Shown here: positions 18,753-25,302 of the stretch, piece after piece
Numbering within the stretch: position 1 is the first letter of the stretch
How the letters are laid out: every line of letters starts with the position of its first letter
NCBI GenBank assembly: GCA_021777995.1
Contig: JAJYCW010000030.1
Location: 1-34,260 of the forward strand
Reading direction: 5' to 3'
Origin: a bacterium
GTDB taxonomy: Bacteria; Armatimonadota; Chthonomonadetes; Chthonomonadales; Chthonomonadaceae
DNA: 34,260 nt
Position numbers and translations under genes: made by a program
The notes under the pieces: generated by a model
Told to the model about the DNA's origin: nothing
Seen by the model: the letters and a program-made list of their open reading frames with translations, nothing else
Databases searched by the model: none

Positions 18753-18795
18753 CGTATTAAGTAAATTATCGCACGATTTTCGTTTTACTAATACG
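18753..18795. promoter_or_regulatory. inverted repeat straddling the SARP-regulator promoter
   Basis: CGTATTAAGTAAA (18753-18765) is nearly inverted as TTTTACTAATACG (18783-18795), with one extra base in the left arm. The arms are about 30 bp apart centre to centre, roughly three helical turns. They flank the putative -10 of the regulator gene, so this is a candidate autoregulatory or repressor operator. Confidence 0.45.
18765..18773 (-). promoter_or_regulatory. extended -10 promoter of the SARP regulator
   Basis: The minus-strand TGC-GATAAT is an extended -10 (5 of 6 to TATAAT plus TGn). The predicted start of transcription is near 18758, giving a leader of about 40 nt to the ATG at 18718. 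No good -35 is seen. Confidence 0.45.
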
Positions 18796-19086
18796 CACCT
18801 GCCGATTATCTCTTCTAATTCACTGTTTTGGGTATTAATAACGCCCGCCACCGTCATCGAACCAGAGAGAACTACGTTCGGATATTTTTGCGGATTACTT
18901 CCTGGTCTTGGTACGAAGCCCATAGACTTCTCAACGCTACGGGACATTTTACATGTAGTAAAGAGCACGGCGGGAACGGTTGTCATGAATCCGACATTCC
19001 AACTGTAGCTACTAGCAGATGGCCGAGAAATAAGTGCAGCTTGACGTGTGTAGCGGTTTATGCTGCTCGCATTCCGTGCGGAGTTA

Positions 19087-19124
19087 AACAGCCAGGGGTT
19101 AGGCAGGTTTGAGCCCTGGCTGTT
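19087..19124 (-). terminator. hairpin downstream of the PEP-CTERM gene
   Basis: Perfect 11 bp arms AACAGCCAGGG (19087-19097) and CCCTGGCTGTT (19114-19124) enclose a 16 nt loop, starting 36 nt after the stop codon. On the minus strand the stem is followed only by a short T-containing stretch, so it is a likely but not textbook terminator. It would separate the surface-protein gene from the regulator gene. Confidence 0.6.
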
Positions 19125-19160
19125 CACACTGCGATTATACAACCATCAGGAACCGTAGCG

Positions 19161-22100
19161 TTAGTGGCTTGTGGACCTGCGCTTCTTAAAGATACCGAGT
19201 ACTCCGAAGCCCAGCATTGCAGCCAGAGAGGTTCCGCTGCTGGCTTCAGGCACCGCGGGCGGTGGCACGCTTGCGACAGTGACCATGCCGTTATCGTACG
19301 TGAAGCCGTACCCAGAAAGGTCACTGGAGATGGAAGAAAAGCCCGTTTGCCCCGGCGTGAACGATCCAGACGAGAGGAACTGATACGAGTTATTTAGCGC
19401 AGGAAGATATCCGCCCAGGAAGTCGAGGTAGAGATTTCCTCCGCTGATGTTGGTGGTGCCGGATACGTTAAGTGTATCGAAGTTGTTCAGGCTGGCGAGA
19501 TCAAGTTGGTATGTGCCGCCTGTGATGGTCAGGTTGCCTGTTATGCTCATGTTCGAAGGGTCTGATCCGGGGTTAAACGTGCCACCGCTTTGATCCACAG
19601 ACATATTAATCTGTCCGGTACCGTTTAATGTACCACCGCTAATGGCGTAGTCGCCAGATACAGTATTCAGGCTGCCGTCTACTGTTGAGGTTCCGCTGCT
19701 TTGAGTGATACCGCTTGGTAGATCAACTATGCTGCCCTTGGTAATACTTACATTTCCAGCTACCGCCGAGCCGCCTGTATCAGTTAATTCAAGTGTTCCA
19801 CCATTGCTCGCGGCGAGCGAACCTTCGTTTGTTGTGTTACCCTCCACCAATAGGGTCTGTCCGTTCTGATTGGCATCTACCGTACCGTTGTTGCTAAATG
19901 TTCCATTGTTGTAAATGTCTATGGTGCCATCGCCCTGTACAGTACCTTGATTGATGAGTTTTGAGGTTGAACCTTGAACGTAAAGGTCGGAGCCTGCACC
20001 TAAGGTTGTTGTGCCATTGAGCGTGGATACGCCCTGATTATCAACTTGTGCATACGCAATTGTTGCTAGATCGAGATTTCCGTTTATGGTGGCGCCATTT
20101 AGGTAATTGGAACCGTTGTCGGCGAAGCTGAGGGTGCCACTGCCTACTGTGCCTTGGATCGTGGCGCCGCTAACTATCACCAATCCACCGTTGCTTGTAC
20201 TTATAGTGTCCTTGACGGCATTTAAGGTCGCCCCACCATCAATTAGTAACTGGCTGCCGGCGCCATCAGCTTTAAGTGTCCCACTGTCGTTTAATGTGCC
20301 GCCGTACAACGCAAGTGTACCACCTGTGGTGGACTGTACAGTACCGCTGTTGGTAAACGTGCCGTTGTTGTAAACATTTATCGTACCAGCACCTTGGACA
20401 GTACCTTGATTGTTCAGGTTTGAGGTTGAACCCTGAACGTATATGTCGGAACCTGCAGCTAGGGTTGTTGTACCATTGAGCGTGGATGTGCCCTGGTTGT
20501 AAACTTGGGCATTTACAATTGTTGCGAGGTCAAGGTTACCGTTTATGGTAGTGCCATTTAGGTAATTGGAACCGTTGTCGGCGAAGCTAAGCGTACCGGA
20601 ACCAACTGTACCCTGAATTGTGGCGTCGTTGGCGACTACAAGGCCCCCGTTGCTGGTGCTAATTGTGTCATTCGAGGCATTAAGGATGACGCCACCACCG
20701 AGCATCACCTGGCTGCCTGCGCCATCCGCCTTAAGTGTTCCACTGTCGTTAAATGTGCCACTGTAAATATCGAGTGTGCCACCCGTTGTCGACTGCACAG
20801 TGCCGGTGTTCGTAAATGTGCCGTTATTGAATGTATTAACGGTGCCCTCGCCCTGCATAGTACCGTTGTTAACGAGGTTCGAGGTGGAGCCTTCTACGTA
20901 TATGTCGGAGCCTGTGCCCAGGGTCGTCGTGCCATTAAGATTTGAGACGCCCTGGTTAGAGACTTGGGCATTCGCAATGGATGCGAGGTCAAGGTTGCCG
21001 TTAACCGTGGCGCCGCCGAGATAGTTTGATCCGTTGTCCGCGAAGCTAAGAGTACCAGAGCCAAGGGTGCCCTCGATGGTAGCACCGTTCGCTACGATTA
21101 ATCCTCCATTAGAAGTGGATAATGTGTCGTTGTTTGCTGTAAACACGACACCACCGTCCAGCATCACCTGGCTGCCAGCGCCGTCGGCCTTCAACGTACC
21201 ACTATCGTTAACCGTACCGTTATCTAGTGAGAGTATTCCACCGGTAGTAGATTGCACAGTACCCGTGTTAGTGAATGTGCCAAAGTTGTACGTATCGATC
21301 GTGCCACTGCCCTCTACTGTGCCTTGGTTGATGAGATTTGAGCTGGCGCCCTGAACGTACATTATGGAGCCCGTACCGAGGTTCGTTGTTCCGGTGAGAG
21401 TTGTCGAACCTTGATTGCTCAGCTGTGCGTTGGAGATTGTCGCGAGGTCGAGGTTGCCGTTTACGGTGGCCCCGTTAAGAATGTTGGATCCGTTGTCGGT
21501 GAAGCTAAGGGTACCAGACCCAATGGTCCCTTCAATCGTAGCGCCGTTTGCTACAATTAATCCTCCATTGGACGTGGACAATTTGTCGTTACTTGCAGTG
21601 AAAACTACGCCGCCGTCGAGCATCACCTGGCTGCCAGCACCGTCGGCTTTCAGTGTGCCGCTGTCATTAAGAGTGCTGCCGTTGTACTCCAGCACGCCCC
21701 CGTTGGTAGCTTCCAGTGTGCCGCCGTTGTTGGTGGTTGAGACGGAAAATAACAGGCTGTGTGCTGACTGATCGGCGTTAATGGTACCGCCGTTCGTTAA
21801 CGTCCCCTCTATGGTGCCATCACCTTGAATGGTCCCATTGTTAATCAGGCCAGAGACGTCAAGGTTGGATGACCCCATATTCAATGTGGTGCCCGTGTCA
21901 AGGGTTACACTGGTTAGTGTATTGGTACCAAGACTGAACATCTGGTTGGTACCAGTAGGAGCTAGAATCTCAATATCAGTTATATTTGTTCCATCATTAA
22001 GATTGAGTGTGTTGTTAATCTGCATGGTGCTGGAGGCCGAGCCGCCGGTCACCGACGAACTGATGTCTAATTCTCCGTTGGAAACCAGGGAGGCGAAGGT

Positions 22101-22391
22101 TGCCGCTGTGTTAATTGTGATCCCGTCGCCTGTTGTGTTGGTAACCGTGTCGGTAGCTGACGGGACCAAATTAGTTGACCAGTTGCTGCTCGTGCTCCAC
22201 AGTCCATCATTACCTCCGTTGGTCCAGGATACAGGAGAAGCAACCGCAACGACACTATAGAACGTGCCAGTAAGGATTAATGCATAGGTGGTGTAGTGCA
22301 GATGTGACCGTAGGGTTTGCAAGGAATTACGACTTGCATCGGCAGGCTTTACGGACCATGCCTTACGAAAATGGATAGATTTCGATCTCAT
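19161..22391 (-). CDS. large repetitive PEP-CTERM surface protein
   Basis: A 1076-residue secreted protein rich in Gly, Ser, Thr and Asn. A long signal peptide has its hydrophobic core at about 36-51 and a likely cut after AVA. Next come a W-rich GLWSTSSNWS segment, as in autotransporter-like passenger proteins, and beta-helix-like repeats. Residues 240 to about 850 are four tandem 153-residue units, each opening with NDSGTLKADGAGSQ. The C-terminus is a PEP-CTERM-type sorting signal: VPEAS, a hydrophobic stretch LAAMLGFGVLGIF and basic KKRR. In known systems an exosortase processes this signal; none is encoded here. VPEA in place of VPEP is a minor variant. No strong ribosome site precedes the ATG. 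It is probably a structural or adhesive envelope or matrix protein. Confidence 0.88.
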   Translation of the reverse strand: MRSKSIHFRKAWSVKPADASRNSLQTLRSHLHYTTYALILTGTFYSVVAVASPVSWTNGGNDGLWSTSSNWSTNLVPSATDTVTNTTGDGITINTAATFASLVSNGELDISSSVTGGSASSTMQINNTLNLNDGTNITDIEILAPTGTNQMFSLGTNTLTSVTLDTGTTLNMGSSNLDVSGLINNGTIQGDGTIEGTLTNGGTINADQSAHSLLFSVSTTNNGGTLEATNGGVLEYNGSTLNDSGTLKADGAGSQVMLDGGVVFTASNDKLSTSNGGLIVANGATIEGTIGSGTLSFTDNGSNILNGATVNGNLDLATISNAQLSNQGSTTLTGTTNLGTGSIMYVQGASSNLINQGTVEGSGTIDTYNFGTFTNTGTVQSTTGGILSLDNGTVNDSGTLKADGAGSQVMLDGGVVFTANNDTLSTSNGGLIVANGATIEGTLGSGTLSFADNGSNYLGGATVNGNLDLASIANAQVSNQGVSNLNGTTTLGTGSDIYVEGSTSNLVNNGTMQGEGTVNTFNNGTFTNTGTVQSTTGGTLDIYSGTFNDSGTLKADGAGSQVMLGGGVILNASNDTISTSNGGLVVANDATIQGTVGSGTLSFADNGSNYLNGTTINGNLDLATIVNAQVYNQGTSTLNGTTTLAAGSDIYVQGSTSNLNNQGTVQGAGTINVYNNGTFTNSGTVQSTTGGTLALYGGTLNDSGTLKADGAGSQLLIDGGATLNAVKDTISTSNGGLVIVSGATIQGTVGSGTLSFADNGSNYLNGATINGNLDLATIAYAQVDNQGVSTLNGTTTLGAGSDLYVQGSTSKLINQGTVQGDGTIDIYNNGTFSNNGTVDANQNGQTLLVEGNTTNEGSLAASNGGTLELTDTGGSAVAGNVSITKGSIVDLPSGITQSSGTSTVDGSLNTVSGDYAISGGTLNGTGQINMSVDQSGGTFNPGSDPSNMSITGNLTITGGTYQLDLASLNNFDTLNVSGTTNISGGNLYLDFLGGYLPALNNSYQFLSSGSFTPGQTGFSSISSDLSGYGFTYDNGMVTVASVPPPAVPEASSGTSLAAMLGFGVLGIFKKRRSTSH
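19839..21674 (-). repeat. four tandem 459 bp in-frame repeats
   Basis: The units, in order of translation, are about 21216-21674, 20757-21215, 20298-20756 and 19839-20297. Phase was checked with the codons for the GSQVML-type segment: its positions differ by exactly 459 bp between each neighbouring pair. The fourth unit diverges over its last 20 residues or so. Units share the order NDSGTLKADGAGSQ, TSNGGL, GTLSF-DNGSN, GNLDLA-I and NNGTF. Perfect length conservation with moderate sequence divergence points to in-frame duplication and selection on repeat geometry. Confidence 0.9.
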
Positions 22392-22786
22392 GAATTGGTT
22401 TGCGCTTGAGCCGCTATTACAACTTGGCTCTTAAGCTACTCCTTTGATCTATTCGTTGCTTACAAGAACCGGTTAACTAGCACAGGCGAGATTTAAATAT
22501 GCGAAGACGTAGGTCCTCCGTGCAATCAGGTGCCACTAGCGGCATTGATTCAAATTCTCGACTGATTGTATGGTTTGCGCCTTTGCAGTAAAGAACACGT
22601 TGCGTCATTCGGCTGAGTAGAAATTGAAGCAGCAAAACCTTCCAGTTATTGGAGGTTTGTGAGAACGATGTCGAAGAACGCCCTAAAGCGCGCGTCACTC
22701 TGCTAGCGCAACCAACTTTGTAAGAGAGAAGAAAACTCGTCGAGGTCGTCGGGTACTTCACCGGCCCCAATCTGCCTTACGCGGGT

Positions 22787-22792
22787 ATTATA
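22787..22792 (-). promoter_or_regulatory. -10 box next to the direct-repeat array
   Basis: A perfect minus-strand TATAAT. The expected -35 place (about 22810-22815) lies inside the second 11 bp repeat and has no TTGACA-like sequence, as in an activator-dependent promoter. It would drive leftward transcription toward the PEP-CTERM gene. Confidence 0.5.
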
Positions 22793-22797
22793 TCCCC

Positions 22798-22852
22798 TCA
22801 TCGTAAAGCCACCATAAATTCACGGGTAATCTATCGTAAATCTACCGTAAAT
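22798..22852. promoter_or_regulatory. five tandem 11 bp direct repeats (regulator-binding array)
   Basis: Five abutting units read, on the plus strand: TCATCGTAAAG, CCACCATAAAT, TCACGGGTAAT, CTATCGTAAAT, CTACCGTAAAT. The consensus is YYAYCGTAAAT: positions 3, 9 and 10 are invariant, positions 5-8 and 11 match in four of five, and positions 1, 2 and 4 are always pyrimidines. One helical turn per unit is the phasing bound by OmpR/PhoB-class winged-helix proteins, including SARPs. The last two units also resemble a Pho box (CTGTCATAAAT-like). The array ends 5 bp from the minus-strand TATAAT. Confidence 0.75.
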
Positions 22853-22892
22853 TTTGAATAGCACCTTGGTTATTTGAGTGCGGTTAATTACA

Positions 22893-22910
22893 ACAGGTAC
22901 TTTTACCTGT
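22893..22910. promoter_or_regulatory. short perfect palindrome upstream of P-II
   Basis: ACAGGTA-CTTT-TACCTGT, 7 bp arms with a 4 nt loop, lies 40 bp right of the direct-repeat array. It is a candidate operator; a hairpin without a U-tract is the alternative. Confidence 0.3.
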
Positions 22911-23011
22911 AAGTGGCTGCCATATATTAACAGCGACACTTGGCAACCATTCAGGGTGAGGATAATTGCAGCTGGAACGAGGGAGTCCTGTCCAACGATG
23001 CTTTTTGCCGG

Positions 23012-23039
23012 TTAACAACCATTTGCGGGTTACTATAAC
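23012..23039 (+). promoter_or_regulatory. promoter of the P-II gene
   Basis: -35 TTAACA (23012-23017; 5 of 6), a 16 bp spacer, and -10 TATAAC (23034-23039; 5 of 6). Predicted transcription starts near 23046, about 80 nt before the ATG. A small CGGT-TG-ACCG dyad lies in the leader. Confidence 0.5.
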
Positions 23040-23126
23040 TTGCAGTGGCTCACTATTCGCGGTTGACCGTGTCACAATGAGCAGTATGTGCGAGAGTTCA
23101 CGTGGCAACGAAAGTGGTAGTAACTG

Positions 23127-23465
23127 ATGAAGAAAATTGAATGCGTTATACGACCAATGCGGGTAGATGCTGTGAAGGAGGCACTGTCCGAACTGGGTAT
23201 CATGGGGATGACGGTTATTGATGTGCGAGGATATGGCAGGCAGCGCGGCAGAACTGAGAAGTACCGGGGAAATACTTATGTTGTGAACTTGTTGCCGAAG
23301 GTGAAAATAGAGGTAGTTATTCCAGATGACCGTGAAGATGCTGTGGTGGATGCGCTGCTTGAAGCAGCCAGAACAGGAGAAGTTGGGGATGGGAAGCTGT
23401 TCATATCAACCGTAGAACGCGCGGTGCGCATTCGCACCGGGGAAACTGGTACCGATGCGTTGTGA
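23127..23465 (+). CDS. glnB: P-II family nitrogen regulatory protein
   Basis: A 112-residue P-II signal protein of standard length. The T-loop contains EKYRGNTY with Tyr at positions 46 and 51, the latter being the uridylylation (or adenylylation) site in characterised homologues. The C-terminal signature TGEVGDGKLF is intact. The protein senses 2-oxoglutarate and ATP/ADP and binds targets such as ammonium channels, nitrogen kinases or metabolic enzymes. In the T-loop the usual GAEYMVDFLPK is GNTYVVNLLPK. No amtB, glnA or glnD is adjacent, so GlnB versus GlnK cannot be decided; the symbol is a family label. It is followed 69 bp later by gatC, which has its own promoter. Confidence 0.93.
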   Translation: MKKIECVIRPMRVDAVKEALSELGIMGMTVIDVRGYGRQRGRTEKYRGNTYVVNLLPKVKIEVVIPDDREDAVVDALLEAARTGEVGDGKLFISTVERAVRIRTGETGTDAL

Positions 23466-23491
23466 CATCTCCGTTTGATGGCTAACGCCTA

Positions 23492-23500
23492 TGCTATAAT
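23492..23500 (+). promoter_or_regulatory. extended -10 promoter of gatCA
   Basis: TGC-TATAAT is a perfect extended -10. A consensus -35 is lacking, as expected for extended -10 promoters. It lies 34 bp upstream of the gatC ATG, giving a leader of about 27 nt that includes an AGGA ribosome site. It resembles the TGC-GATAAT before the SARP regulator. Confidence 0.6.
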
Positions 23501-23534
23501 CTGCTACACATTAACACAATGAACGAGGATTTTT

Positions 23535-23828
23535 ATGGCGTTATCACCCGAGCAGGTTCGTAGCGTAGCAGCACTTGCCCGTCTTGACCTGAACGACGAC
23601 GAGGTAGTGGAGCAGTCGTTGCATCTGAACAGGTTGCTTGCTCACGTTGAAATGCTTCAACAGGCCGACATCAATGGCCTGGAACCCACATCGCACCCCA
23701 TGACCCTGTGGAATGTTCTTCGCGATGATGTTGTCCGGCCATCCTTAGAGCGAGATGCCTCCCTCGCGAATGCACCCGAGGCACGTGACGGCTGTTTTGT
23801 TGTACCGCGGATCATGGAGGCTGAGTAG
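23535..23828 (+). CDS. gatC: Asp-tRNA(Asn)/Glu-tRNA(Gln) amidotransferase subunit C
   Basis: A 97-residue GatC of normal length. It shows the typical N-terminal [12 protein letters not shown] helix, then [23 protein letters not shown] (residues 31-53) and LRDDVVRPS. GatC clamps GatA to GatB in the complex that amidates misacylated Glu-tRNA(Gln) or Asp-tRNA(Asn). ATG at 23535 is preceded by AGGA. The stop is 1 bp before the gatA start. gatB is not in this window. Confidence 0.95.
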   Translation: MALSPEQVRSVAALARLDLNDDEVVEQSLHLNRLLAHVEMLQQADINGLEPTSHPMTLWNVLRDDVVRPSLERDASLANAPEARDGCFVVPRIMEAE

Positions 23829-23829
23829 G

Positions 23830-25302
23830 ATGCCCGAGCTTTTTCAGCTAACAGCCCATGAGATTTCTGCTCTCATTGCTGCCGGCAAGACTAGCAGCCG
23901 TGAGGTGACGCAATCAGCACTTGCGCACATTGAGTCTGTTGAGCCTTCCGTTCGTGCATTCCTCACCATTACTGCAGAAGAGGCGCTTGCGCAGGCGGAT
24001 GTCATTGACCACCGTCTTGCAGCAGGCGACCAATTATCACCTCTGGCTGGGGTACCCATGGCCCTTAAAGATAACCTCTGTACCGCAGGTGTTCGAACGA
24101 CGGCCGGCTCGCGCATCCTGAACAATTTTGTACCACCGTATGACGCAACCGTGGTTCGAAAGTTGAGAGACGCGGGAATGGTGTTTCTGGGTAAAGTGAA
24201 CCTGGACGAATTTGCAATGGGATCTTCCACCGAGAACTCCGCCTTTCAGTCGACCACCAACCCGTGGGACAGTACGTGTGTACCGGGCGGCTCCTCTGGT
24301 GGATCGGCAGCAGCAGTTGCTGCCTGCGAGGCTCCGCTTGCTTTAGGCTCGGATACGGGCGGGTCCATACGCCAGCCGGCGTCCTATTGCGGTCTGGTGG
24401 GCCTGAAACCGACCTACGGGAGAGTTAGTCGGTTTGGACTCATTGCCTACGCCTCCTCACTAGATCAAATTGGCCCACTGTCCCGCACGGTGGAAGATAG
24501 CGCCATGCTGCTTCAGCTTATAGCGGGGCCCGACGAGCACGACTCCACCTCGGCACCTGCCCCGGTTGACGACTATATGGCCGCTTGTAGTAATCCAACA
24601 GTGAAAGGGCTGCGTATAGGTGTACCTCAGGAGTACTATGCCCAGGGAGTGAATGCAGACGTAGCCGCAGCCGTGCGTGCTGCTGCCGCTCTTTATGAAA
24701 GCCTGGGTGCGACCGTGGAGGAGTGCAGCCTGCCCTCTACCGACTATGCCCTCGCCGCTTATTACGTGGTAGCTCCCGCAGAGTGCAGCAGCAACCTGGC
24801 TCGCTTCGACGGCGTTAGGTACGGTATGCGTAGCGCCGATAAAACGGGGCACATCGGTCTCATGGAGCTTTCACGCGGACAAGGCTTTGGCTCTGAAGTA
24901 AAGCAGCGAATCATGATTGGGACCTACGCCCTTTCGGCCGGATACTATGATGCTTACTACCGACGCGCTCAACAGGTTCGCACGCTCATTCGAAATGAGT
25001 TCACGGCTGCGTTCCAGAAATTTGATCTACTGCTCACTCCTACGGCCCCAGCCCCTGCGTTTAAGCTTGGGGCGATGTCCGACCCAATGGAGATGAAACT
25101 CGCGGATGTGTGCACCATTCCTGTCAACATGGCTGGGCTGCCGGGTATTTCAGTTCCCTGCGGATTTGTGGATGGCCTGCCAGTAGGAATGCAGTTAATT
25201 GGTGCGCCATTTCAAGAAGCGCTGCTGTTTAGGGCTTCGGCCGTATATCAGCAGGCTACCAATTGGGCCGCGATGTTATCCAGGGCCGCAACCGCTGCAT
25301 GA
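23830..25302 (+). CDS. gatA: Asp-tRNA(Asn)/Glu-tRNA(Gln) amidotransferase subunit A
   Basis: A 490-residue amidase-signature enzyme that releases ammonia from glutamine for tRNA-dependent amidation. The Ser-cisSer-Lys triad is visible as K80 in ALKDNL, S155 in GGSSGGS and S179 in [11 protein letters not shown]. These positions agree with K79/S154/S178 of the Staphylococcus enzyme. The frame is open further upstream (to 23755), but ATG at 23830 is chosen: it begins [11 protein letters not shown], matches the family's N-terminus, and follows a GGAGG within the end of gatC. The stop overlaps the next gene's start as ATGA. Confidence 0.96.
   Translation: MPELFQLTAHEISALIAAGKTSSREVTQSALAHIESVEPSVRAFLTITAEEALAQADVIDHRLAAGDQLSPLAGVPMALKDNLCTAGVRTTAGSRILNNFVPPYDATVVRKLRDAGMVFLGKVNLDEFAMGSSTENSAFQSTTNPWDSTCVPGGSSGGSAAAVAACEAPLALGSDTGGSIRQPASYCGLVGLKPTYGRVSRFGLIAYASSLDQIGPLSRTVEDSAMLLQLIAGPDEHDSTSAPAPVDDYMAACSNPTVKGLRIGVPQEYYAQGVNADVAAAVRAAAALYESLGATVEECSLPSTDYALAAYYVVAPAECSSNLARFDGVRYGMRSADKTGHIGLMELSRGQGFGSEVKQRIMIGTYALSAGYYDAYYRRAQQVRTLIRNEFTAAFQKFDLLLTPTAPAPAFKLGAMSDPMEMKLADVCTIPVNMAGLPGISVPCGFVDGLPVGMQLIGAPFQEALLFRASAVYQQATNWAAMLSRAATAA

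Larger units (their letters stand above)
18719..19160. other. 442 bp intergenic region upstream of the SARP regulator
   Basis: No convincing gene is seen. Frames of up to 146 codons exist on both strands but lack ribosome sites and recognisable motifs. The region holds the regulator's putative promoter, an inverted repeat around it, a further GTATTA copy near 18832, and a strong hairpin near the end of the PEP-CTERM gene. Confidence 0.5.
22392..23126. other. 735 bp gene-poor intergenic region between PEP-CTERM and P-II genes
   Basis: Divergent flanks: the leftward PEP-CTERM gene and the rightward P-II gene. Minus-strand frames of 97 codons (22477-22770) and 74 codons (22884-23108) show no recognisable motif or natural composition and were not called. 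The region holds an array of five 11 bp direct repeats, a minus-strand TATAAT beside it, a short palindrome and a likely P-II promoter. If the TATAAT is used, a leftward transcript starts near 22780 with a leader of about 390 nt before the PEP-CTERM ATG, or it encodes a small RNA or peptide. Confidence 0.6.

Noticed and set aside
18702..19142. 146-codon minus-strand frame between the regulator and PEP-CTERM genes
   Set aside because: It spans the hairpin, the inverted repeat and the regulator promoter, has no ribosome site, and overlaps the regulator start in another frame.
20107..22260. Several plus-strand Pro/Val/Leu-rich frames of 80-143 codons
   Set aside because: Antisense reading of the biased Gly/Asn/Thr codons in the PEP-CTERM repeats; they recur with the 459 bp period.
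22477..22770. 97-codon minus-strand frame upstream of the PEP-CTERM gene
   Set aside because: TTG start with only a weak AAGG, Ser/Arg/Thr-rich random-looking composition and no motif; kept only as a possibility in the leader finding.
22884..23108. 74-codon minus-strand frame
   Set aside because: No ribosome site or recognisable motif; it overlaps the predicted P-II promoter on the other strand.
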